Source: Deltaproteobacteria bacterium
GTDB lineage: Bacteria > Myxococcota_A > Polyangia > Haliangiales > Haliangiaceae
DNA: 64,000 nucleotides
Reading direction: 5' to 3'
Assembly: GCA_020630875.1 (NCBI GenBank)
Contig: JAHDIH010000001.1
Span: 496,001 to 560,000, forward strand
Position 1 is the stretch's first letter. Each line of letters begins with the position of its first letter. Shown here in pieces: positions 10,701-17,404 of the stretch. The notes below the pieces were generated by a model. That model saw only the letters and a list, made by a program, of their open reading frames with translations, made no database searches and was not told the DNA's origin. A program made the position numbers and the translations under genes.

Positions 10701-13700
10701 TTGTCGCAAGAGGCTCGCGCTTCCGTGCTGAATGATGCGTTTGAGCTAGTTCGAACAATTGACGACCAAGACAGCGCATCGATCTTACCGCTGCTCGCTC
10801 GTTTGGTGAAACTAAATCCAACAACTGAAAATGCTAGGCAGTTGGTCGCCTACTGTCAAAAGATCGGAGACGAAACGACGTTGCATTGGGCTGCACAGGT
10901 TTTTGATGAATCCGTGGGAGCCAAAGATGAAAAAAGCGACGTAGAGTGGCGAGAATTTGGTGATGAACTAGATGCTTGGGAAAGAACCTTTGATGTCGCG
11001 ACAAGTGGCGGGCATCGTTTCAGAAGAGCTACTGGAGACGAGCTACTACCTAGCGAAGCTGCGCCTCAAGACTCTTATTACGATGCTATCGTACTAGATG
11101 ACGATGAGATTCCTACGGCTCCTCCCATTCCCGTCGAGCGAGAACATTCTAAAAATATTGTCCGGCGTGAAACGTTAAGTGACGAACCTAAGAGTAAAGA
11201 GCTCCTGCCATCGTTTCCTTCACTGCAGTCCTCTCTTGAAAGTATGGCGCAGGGATTTGGTGGAAGGCGCAGCAGCGAAACGGTCGCAGTGCTGCTGAAG
11301 AACCTGCAAGGAGAGCACATTTACAGAGAACTTGGGTATTTGCGAGAACTGGCTGGAGACTACGCCGCAGCTGCAAACCTCTATGATTTAGATCCCCACG
11401 CTGACGAGAATCAGCGCTGGATACGTTACGGCTCCGGAGATGTGGAAGGATATCGGCAGTTGTTGGATGAACAAGTAATCGCCAGTCATCCGTACCGGAT
11501 ATTCGCCTCTGATGAACCAACGCATCACTACCTATCGCTCAAAAACCCGTTTCTGGAACTAGAGTGTCTGGCTGGCGAAGAGTCCTGGAGTCTACTACTG
11601 GAAAAACTTAGACTCCTCGAGCAAGGAAATCACTTTTCAGAACTCGCTGATACTCTGGAGGTGAGAAGAGGGGAATTCTCAGATAAATCCAGAGTTGACT
11701 ACTTTTGGTTTCATCCTTCTGAGGGGGAGCTCTTGGCAATTAGCGATGAATCTTCCCTCCCGCTAACAACAGAAGAAGCATTCTCCAAGGCATCCGTTTT
11801 AGAAACGCAAGGTCAGTATGAAAAAGCTGCTGCGATTCTCGAGAGTAGTTGGGATCAGAATAGAGATGCTCCAAACTACTTTTTGTTTTGGTCAAAAGAT
11901 CTCTACGCCAAGGAACGTAAGATTAGTGGTACCGCTCGATGTTTGATCAAGTTACTCGATACCCCTTTTCGTCAGGCAGCACTCTATCAGTTAGAAAAAG
12001 GGCTTGAAACAAGTAAGGATCAACAAGCCCGCGCCGACCTCTACAGTCATTGCTTGGATACGCAAGGACCTGATGATTGGATCGCCGCCAGTTGCGCAGC
12101 AATAGCAAATAGCTTTGTATCAGCAAGTCAAATACTTAGTGTGGCGGCAGCGCTAGAATGGCTGGATCATCGTCTTGATGAGGTGGAGCATGAAAAAGTA
12201 AGACATGAAATCAATTGGCTCAAGGAAGGCTACTCTAAACCAGAGGTCGCGTGTCGTAGTTCAAGGGAGACTGCTTTACTTGCTGAGGCAAGAGAGAAAA
12301 TTGAACATGGTGAGATCGAAAGCGCGATTGAATCTATTTCTCAAGATAAGGCGGAAGGTATCGGGCCAAGAACTTTTGCCATTGCCGCGGCGAGCTTAGC
12401 CGTAGGAAACCGAGCGGTCCGAATTAGCGAACTTTTAGATATCACGTTCAAAGAGTCGCACTCCGATCGCGAAGCCGAGCGTGCATTGTTTCGATCGCAC
12501 GCGTTACGTGGTCAGGGAGTGTCATCTCGAGCCCATCTAGAATCACTTTCAAGTGAATTCCTAAGAAGTCTCTACCTAGCCTACTTTTCTGACAATGAAG
12601 AAACGTCTGAATTCCCGGTGTTGGAGCTGGTCGCGAGTCTCGCTAAGATGAAGCTGAAGTCTGAGGAAGTCTGGGAGCTACTTGAAGAGTATCCTAAATC
12701 ACCTGTAATCGGACTTTATGCGCAAACATTTGCGAACGTGACTGGTGATTACGCATTGCAGCTACGATTAGCCAATGATCAGCTGGAGCGGCTCGCGGTG
12801 GGGGACGTCCATCATATGGTGGAGGGGCTCGTTCAACTAGCGGATGTGCTGCAGCGAGAAGACAATTTGTCTCATAGTGTTTCTGCCTTGCAGGAAGCGA
12901 TGACTCTTAGTCCTAGTACCTTTTTGCTGTCGCGCATTCAAGATGTAGAAAGACGTTGGGAACACTTTAACTTTGGAACCGATAGTCGCGACTCGTTTCT
13001 TCTTGCAGCATCTACATGTTTGCCGCATACCTTCACTGGGGAACTTTCTTGGTTTGAGGCCGACGATCCGTTGCGACGTTGGATTTTAGGCATTATGCAG
13101 GTCGAAACACCAAAGTCAGATGCCGAAAAGTTCTTGGGCCTCGCGGAATGGTTTTCTGAAGACAAACTTTCAGAAGCAGCGTTTACCAATAGAGCTGGCG
13201 AGTGTTTAGTTCGATGTCGAGAAGTAGATGAGGCCATAGTGCTGTTTAAGCGAGCGGACAAGATTGCTTCGCCGTATGTGACGGCGGTTGATAACTGGCT
13301 CGACGTTGCTTTGTCGAATCAGTTGTGGGTTGAGCTTGCTGAGGCTTGTCGCGTTCGTGCGGATTCCATGACAAGTGAGAAGCAAAAAGCTGCGGTTTAT
13401 CACCTTGGCGGCGTAGCGCTCATGGATAAGGCCATCGCGGCTCGTCAGGCAGTAACGTTTTTGTCAAAAAGCCTGATGCTAGATCCCTACGCTAAAGATC
13501 AGCTGTTACGAATTACCGCGCTTCAAAGGGAGCAAGCTGATTTTCTCGGTTTCGCAGACTCTGTCGAAATTTACGCTGATTACCAAGACAACCAACTCAA
13601 AAACCTACTTCTCGACGAACTAGCAGAAGTTTACGCCAATCAACTTTCACTTCCCGATAAGTCTCATGAGATTCTCTTGACGCTCTCTAATGAAGACATC

Positions 13701-15107
13701 GACGAACGTGCGATTTGTCAGCGTAGATTCGAAGCTTCTATGGAAATGGAAGACTTTCGAGCTGCTGCTTCGGATCTTCAGGACTGGATTGTCGCAGAAG
13801 AAGATTCTCGCAAGAAGGTTGATTTGTATAATGCGCTCGCAGAATTGTACTTTGAGAAACTAAATGACGCAGATTCCGGAAGTGCAACGCTTGAAACAAT
13901 AGTCGAACTTGATCCTTCCAATAAAGTTGCCTGGGAAGAATTGGCGAAACGTAGCTTTGACAGCGGTGCCTACACTCGATGTAGAGAAGCATCGATTGCG
14001 TGTCTGGATCTTACATCAAACTCACAGCAGCGTGGACTACTCTACGAGCTCGCAGGTCTTGGTTTTGAAAAAGAAGGTGAAGTGGCGCGCGCTATTCAAT
14101 GCATAGCTATGTCTATCGGAACGGCGCCTGAGCGAGACGGAGTTTTGGTCCGCGCACGAGAGGTATTTAAGCGCAATGGTACCGATGGCGATCCACACTT
14201 CTTACATGCCGCTGCTAAAGTTCGGGCAAAGCTTTCTGACGACTTGCAACCAACCCTACTAGACTGCTATTCGTCCATACTTCGCGAAGTGCAATGTCTA
14301 AAGTACTCAGGGCCGATCGATGCGGCGCTAGAGTTAGCAGCGTTGGTTCGTATGGAAGATAGCCCCGTTCGAAAAGATAGATACGTCGAACACGAACGTT
14401 TTTTCTCGTTCGATGATTACTGTTTTGAGGATCCTCGGATATTTTCGGTTTTGCAGGTTTTTCAATGTATTGAGAAACATGCAGTTAAACTTGTTGGTAA
14501 GCAAATCCAAAGTAGGGTGTCTCGCAGCAAGATTACCTCTGACAGGTTGCTTCAACATGCACAGCACTTGTTTCCTGAGATCAACGTTTTTAAAGTCGAT
14601 GGACAAGAGATTAACGCCAGGATGTATTGGAGTGGCTCCTTCTGGATAGGGATAAAACCTACGCTGTTAACGGAGTCGGATGAAACGATTATTGCAAGTA
14701 TTGGTTCACTTAAGTTTTTAAAGTCACTAATTTTACCTGCATTCTTACAATCCACCTATGCTCAACGGATGAAGGTATGGGGCGCGTTGCTTCCGCTCGA
14801 CTCTTCGCTAGATAACTTTGTTGTAGAAGGACGAAAGATTCAGATGAAGATGGACAAAAGCCATGATGAATTGAAGAGAGTCCGTGCCGGGGTAGCGTTA
14901 ACTTACGGTCGGTGCTCCCAGCAGGACATAGATACGTTAGAGATGGGGCTAAATGTTGCGCGTAAGCGAATCGCACTTGCTGTTTCTTGCAGCGTTAAGG
15001 GAACCATATGCCGCAACACTACTATTCAAAAGGTAAAGAAGAGCGACGAGTGGGACGACATCGCCAAGCTTGCAGTTAGTGAAAGTTACTTAAAGCTATT
15101 CTTGTGA
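7791..15107 (+). CDS. Giant TPR-repeat protein (2,438 residues)
   Basis: A very long, almost wholly alpha-helical protein made of degenerate tetratricopeptide repeats. Examples of the repeat pattern are AVNEKTDFILGWMILRRIA, RLFAESLAAVPDHSLARF and TIVELDPSNKVAWEELAKRS. The start chosen is ATG 7791 (MSLNGKDEREQQ); a longer frame from 7743 adds 16 residues that look like leader. No signal peptide or membrane segment is seen, so a cytoplasmic scaffold is likely. About residues 1040-1130 form an acidic low-complexity linker. The last 280 residues, roughly from 14,300 on, are not repeat-like and look like a separate globular domain of unknown type. TPR arrays bind other proteins, but the partner is unknown. 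It is divergent from the double-AAA ATPase and overlaps dapF by 22 bases tail to tail. Confidence 0.85.
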   Translation: MSLNGKDEREQQLLAFDSPSVVELALREGEETKYLRRLKSRDLEIQESSPLAASVAAYEMGHLYEHYFLNDALASKAYRRSLGFNSSFHANLWSVRNLFHRRGLWQQAIKLALAERENSHKPSRRAGVDLEVGHIYEFELGQTEKAKTYYESAVNEKTDFILGWMILRRIAIAEGDTERAVECSERLLALSLSDELAQAFRYFLTVEASKRGDWDRVAHYSKVGVNGSIGREWFAKKLILAGIHCSDVDFQIAGLFPLASAQERDGLELTGTCGAAWFQIAMLRESENPELAWQAIEKARNILPNDPIVSMAQARLAAATGRDTDVSAALDKRLAKGSSVEDKLLVIAQTAGTFRRSNSHRQMADLSYREELAPGSTLHASLLELQLINASNLSGLAELYESMGERSAEGNIHGKSSASSPSEPLMAAWHLIAASAVYHSFAEQSQRAKNCLVRAQELAPSWEEPVEALANLLLENNDIDGAINQWGNYLGRSQGTSHAFAATRLLDLDLGYKSVFACDALRVIAERDGNERDYFLWAHASFLHGKYEDSIRAWEARAALAKSNNLRGEYLARAGRIAMVQLGDLELAGRLFAESLAAVPDHSLARFSFSLTLAAREKWEDLVSFLREEGRKHGKPWTYWAIDTALSHGMRLDASALLLGVIESDPADVDAVWWWLRNADYDSDTLHQVTERVRSVSGTRHAKYLLAHYLQEDRPSSALDLLGPPGGPQTCELQIKLAAESRDFTSFAEAAITLGEFSPRLLASIQTQIAVLSLLEDTPIDTENQSLSPTAAMVGFWSATKKGDLVQSFSLLRKLGALAADENDDALSEYVEARGLALAFRSGDVSMLSEIVADVLERGSEKLVGLAVEASRCIGLGETATSESVRERSIIRAAIFRRAHGLTGNPDWLVAAVDMHLQSGETRAAEEISTELLTSCELTLSVLLCIYRTACQSGNSTLISAIAGKLSQSELSQEARASVLNDAFELVRTIDDQDSASILPLLARLVKLNPTTENARQLVAYCQKIGDETTLHWAAQVFDESVGAKDEKSDVEWREFGDELDAWERTFDVATSGGHRFRRATGDELLPSEAAPQDSYYDAIVLDDDEIPTAPPIPVEREHSKNIVRRETLSDEPKSKELLPSFPSLQSSLESMAQGFGGRRSSETVAVLLKNLQGEHIYRELGYLRELAGDYAAAANLYDLDPHADENQRWIRYGSGDVEGYRQLLDEQVIASHPYRIFASDEPTHHYLSLKNPFLELECLAGEESWSLLLEKLRLLEQGNHFSELADTLEVRRGEFSDKSRVDYFWFHPSEGELLAISDESSLPLTTEEAFSKASVLETQGQYEKAAAILESSWDQNRDAPNYFLFWSKDLYAKERKISGTARCLIKLLDTPFRQAALYQLEKGLETSKDQQARADLYSHCLDTQGPDDWIAASCAAIANSFVSASQILSVAAALEWLDHRLDEVEHEKVRHEINWLKEGYSKPEVACRSSRETALLAEAREKIEHGEIESAIESISQDKAEGIGPRTFAIAAASLAVGNRAVRISELLDITFKESHSDREAERALFRSHALRGQGVSSRAHLESLSSEFLRSLYLAYFSDNEETSEFPVLELVASLAKMKLKSEEVWELLEEYPKSPVIGLYAQTFANVTGDYALQLRLANDQLERLAVGDVHHMVEGLVQLADVLQREDNLSHSVSALQEAMTLSPSTFLLSRIQDVERRWEHFNFGTDSRDSFLLAASTCLPHTFTGELSWFEADDPLRRWILGIMQVETPKSDAEKFLGLAEWFSEDKLSEAAFTNRAGECLVRCREVDEAIVLFKRADKIASPYVTAVDNWLDVALSNQLWVELAEACRVRADSMTSEKQKAAVYHLGGVALMDKAIAARQAVTFLSKSLMLDPYAKDQLLRITALQREQADFLGFADSVEIYADYQDNQLKNLLLDELAEVYANQLSLPDKSHEILLTLSNEDIDERAICQRRFEASMEMEDFRAAASDLQDWIVAEEDSRKKVDLYNALAELYFEKLNDADSGSATLETIVELDPSNKVAWEELAKRSFDSGAYTRCREASIACLDLTSNSQQRGLLYELAGLGFEKEGEVARAIQCIAMSIGTAPERDGVLVRAREVFKRNGTDGDPHFLHAAAKVRAKLSDDLQPTLLDCYSSILREVQCLKYSGPIDAALELAALVRMEDSPVRKDRYVEHERFFSFDDYCFEDPRIFSVLQVFQCIEKHAVKLVGKQIQSRVSRSKITSDRLLQHAQHLFPEINVFKVDGQEINARMYWSGSFWIGIKPTLLTESDETIIASIGSLKFLKSLILPAFLQSTYAQRMKVWGALLPLDSSLDNFVVEGRKIQMKMDKSHDELKRVRAGVALTYGRCSQQDIDTLEMGLNVARKRIALAVSCSVKGTICRNTTIQKVKKSDEWDDIAKLAVSESYLKLFL

Positions 15108-15886
15108 AATTCCCCCTCGAATATGAGTCGGGCGGGGCCCGTTTTTATTGCTGGCCCGGTAGGGGTAGCGATATTTACCGTTAGGTCTCCACCAGGCAGT
15201 GCGACTCTCACATCTTCGCCAAAAGAAATACGACCCAAAACGCATGCCGCATATACCGTGGCGCATGCTCCTGTTCCACAAGCCATCGTAAGTCCTACGC
15301 CACGTTCCCAAACGTGTAACTCAATCGTGCCGTCATCCAGCAGTGTCGCAAACTCCACGTTACTTCGATTCGGAAACTCAACCGCTTGTTCGATCGTTGG
15401 CCCGAGCTGAGCAGCGAGTTTCTTTGCTGAGTGGTCCACGAAAGATATGCAATGTGGGTTTGGCATATCTACTTGTGTAAAGGTGTGCTGACTATTGGCA
15501 ATTGATTTCAATGGCTCGTTTAGGAGCGCGGGAGTATTGGAGAGTCTTGGCATCCCCATATTGACTTCGATATTTCCGTTGGAGTGCCGATGGCAGCTAA
15601 GCATTCCGGCACCTGTCGATATCGTGATCGACGAGTCATCACTAGAATTTAGTAAGTACGCAGCTACGCAACGTAGCCCATTCCCACACATCTCTGAGAT
15701 AGATCCATCTTCGTTGATTACTTCCATCGACGGTGTTTGCCGAGAGACAAGTAGAATCCCATCCGCGCCTATTCCAAAGTGAGGATCGCAAACTGCCTCA
15801 GCATGTTCAATCAACCACTCTCTGTCAGCGTTTGATTCTACAACAATGAAGTGGTTGCCAAGGCCTTCGTACTTTGAGAATTTCAC
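15086..15886 (-). CDS. dapF: Diaminopimelate epimerase
   Basis: Converts LL-2,6-diaminopimelate to the meso form for lysine and peptidoglycan synthesis in the cytoplasm. The 266-residue length is normal. Both catalytic cysteines are visible: Cys67 in MCGNGLRC and Cys203 in ACGTGAC. The N-terminal signature KYEGLGNHFIVVE and the PNPHCISFV segment also match the family. It starts with GTG at 15886, overlapping the secG stop as GTGA, so it is translationally coupled as the last gene of the gap-pgk-kinase-tpiA-secG-dapF run. Its 3' end overlaps the convergent TPR gene by 22 bases. Confidence 0.97.
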   Translation of the reverse strand: MKFSKYEGLGNHFIVVESNADREWLIEHAEAVCDPHFGIGADGILLVSRQTPSMEVINEDGSISEMCGNGLRCVAAYLLNSSDDSSITISTGAGMLSCHRHSNGNIEVNMGMPRLSNTPALLNEPLKSIANSQHTFTQVDMPNPHCISFVDHSAKKLAAQLGPTIEQAVEFPNRSNVEFATLLDDGTIELHVWERGVGLTMACGTGACATVYAACVLGRISFGEDVRVALPGGDLTVNIATPTGPAIKTGPARLIFEGEFHKNSFK

Positions 15887-16593
15887 TCGCTGACGGGGAC
15901 GTTGGGCGTATCAACTTTAGGAGCTTCAATCTTCATCGAATCTACCTTAGGAGCTTCAATCTTTACCGAATCGGCCTTTGGAGCTTCAATTTTCACTGTA
16001 TCTACCTTAGGCACTTCAATCTTAGCGGTGTCGACTTTAGGAGCTTCAACTTTTACGGTATCGACTTTAGGAGCTTCAATCTTTACGGTGTTGGGTTTGG
16101 TGTCGACTTCGGGCGCTTCAGCATCTGGCGTCGAAACTTCGTTTGCCGGAGGTAACTCCGTAGTCGTGTCGTTCGAAATCGGCGTAGAGTTGAATTCGTC
16201 CGTGAGTTGCTCTTTGATTTCCTCAGTCACTCCCTCTGTGTTGTTGTCTGAGGTTCCCGGGTCGGTAAGGAAGCTATCGATCACTTCTTGTTTTTGTTTG
16301 TCGGTAGCCGACTTTTCGTTTTTAGCCTTACGCGCGGCATCTTCTAAGGCGCTCCCGTCGTTGTGACTGGACATCCATGCAAGACTTGTAGACGTAATCA
16401 TGAATACGGTAGCTAGAATGCCAGTGAATTTTCTGAGGAAGCCACCGGCACCGGAGCCGCCAAAGACTGTACTGCCGCCGCCGCCACCGCCACCAAATGC
16501 GGAACCCATTCCACCTTTGCCGCCTTGGAGTAGCACGACCACGATCATTACAATTGCCGCGATTACATGGATGATGGTTACTAAAGTTGTCAT
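15883..16593 (-). CDS. secG: Preprotein translocase subunit SecG with repetitive C-terminal extension
   Basis: SecG is the small inner-membrane subunit of the SecYEG channel. Residues 1-75 match it: a first membrane helix (about 3-22), the motif LLQGGKGGMGSAFGG, a glycine-rich loop and a second helix (about 55-75). Ordinary SecG ends soon after this at 75-115 residues. Here the protein is 236 residues long, with an acidic, low-complexity tail that ends in six 10-residue units of the type KIEAPKVDTV (residues 171-230). Alternating Lys, Glu, Pro and Asp suggests an extended, disordered arm. From known SecG topology both termini are periplasmic, so the arm would lie in the periplasm; that is inference. 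It lies 29 bases after tpiA. Confidence 0.93.
   Translation of the reverse strand: MTTLVTIIHVIAAIVMIVVVLLQGGKGGMGSAFGGGGGGGSTVFGGSGAGGFLRKFTGILATVFMITSTSLAWMSSHNDGSALEDAARKAKNEKSATDKQKQEVIDSFLTDPGTSDNNTEGVTEEIKEQLTDEFNSTPISNDTTTELPPANEVSTPDAEAPEVDTKPNTVKIEAPKVDTVKVEAPKVDTAKIEVPKVDTVKIEAPKADSVKIEAPKVDSMKIEAPKVDTPNVPVSE
15904..16083 (-). repeat. Six tandem 30-bp in-frame repeats in secG
   Basis: Six consecutive 30-base units each encode a 10-residue KIEAPKVDTV-like peptide; variants include KVEAPKVDTA, KIEVPKVDTV, KIEAPKADSV and KIEAPKVDSM. A weaker seventh unit (APEVDTKPNTV) precedes them. The repeats keep frame and differ mostly by conservative changes, as expected for a protein repeat expanded by replication slippage. 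Confidence 0.95.
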
Positions 16594-16622
16594 ATCGGAC
16601 GCTGTTAATAATGCATTTCTAG

Positions 16623-17372
16623 CTATTTGGCAATATGACCAGAGTTCACAATTGGCAGAAAAGTATCTGCCTTTAGTGAGGCGCCACCCACCAAAGCTCC
16701 GTCAATATCTGGCTGGCTTAGAAGTGCCTTGCAGTTGGCGGGTTTGACCGAACCTCCGTACAGAATAGAGACCGATTTTGCTTTGTTATTCCAAGCGATT
16801 AGCTGTGCCCTAATGCCTTGATGCATGGCTTGAGCAATCTCTGGGGTAGCAGTTTTACCAGTACCGATGGCCCAAACCGGCTCGTAGGCAACTACCAATC
16901 GTTCGATCCCGGCATCGGAAACGTTCGACAGGCCTGAGTCCAGCTGGGCTTTTACAGTGGCGTTCGCATTCCCTGCATCACGTTCAGCCAGTGTTTCTCC
17001 GACGCAGAGAATTACTTCCAACCCCTCGGAAATGGCCGCCGCGACTTTCTTTGAGATCATTTCATCGGTTTCACCGAATACGTGACGTCTCTCGCTATGG
17101 CCAATAATGACACCGTGACAACCAAGATTTTTGAGAACTCGTGGCGATATGGCGCCCGTAAACGCTCCACTATTTTCCCAGTGGCAGTTTTGCGCATAGA
17201 TTCGTAGTTTGCTGCCTGCGTTTTCCTTGCATACGGATGCCAGTGAAGTGAAGACCGGGGCGACCCCCGTAATGTAATTGCCTTTGTTTCCTGCTCCAAT
17301 TTCTTTGGCAAGCGAAACCGACTCCTCTAAATCGAAGTGGAGCTTCCAGTTACCTACGACAAGTTTGCTCAT
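16623..17372 (-). CDS. tpiA: Triosephosphate isomerase
   Basis: Interconverts dihydroxyacetone phosphate and glyceraldehyde 3-phosphate in glycolysis and gluconeogenesis. The 249-residue protein shows all active-site elements: Asn8 and Lys10 in GNWK, His92 in IIGHSERR, Glu164 in AYEPVWAIGTG, and the phosphate loop VSILYGGSVKPAN. It starts with ATG at 17372. It sits 32 bases after the Ser/Thr kinase gene and 29 bases before secG, on the same strand. The order pgk-tpiA-secG is common in bacteria; the inserted kinase is not. Confidence 0.98.
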   Translation of the reverse strand: MSKLVVGNWKLHFDLEESVSLAKEIGAGNKGNYITGVAPVFTSLASVCKENAGSKLRIYAQNCHWENSGAFTGAISPRVLKNLGCHGVIIGHSERRHVFGETDEMISKKVAAAISEGLEVILCVGETLAERDAGNANATVKAQLDSGLSNVSDAGIERLVVAYEPVWAIGTGKTATPEIAQAMHQGIRAQLIAWNNKAKSVSILYGGSVKPANCKALLSQPDIDGALVGGASLKADTFLPIVNSGHIAK

Positions 17373-17404
17373 GGCGTTGGTTTAGCATGCGCGGACGTTG
17401 GTAT

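Noticed and set aside
15904..16083. Regular 30-bp spaced repeats that could suggest a CRISPR array
   Set aside because: Units are contiguous, have no unique spacers and stay in frame within secG.
15902..16366. A 154-codon plus-strand frame across the secG repeats
   Set aside because: It is the antisense shadow of the 30-bp repeats in secG; its own repeats simply mirror them.
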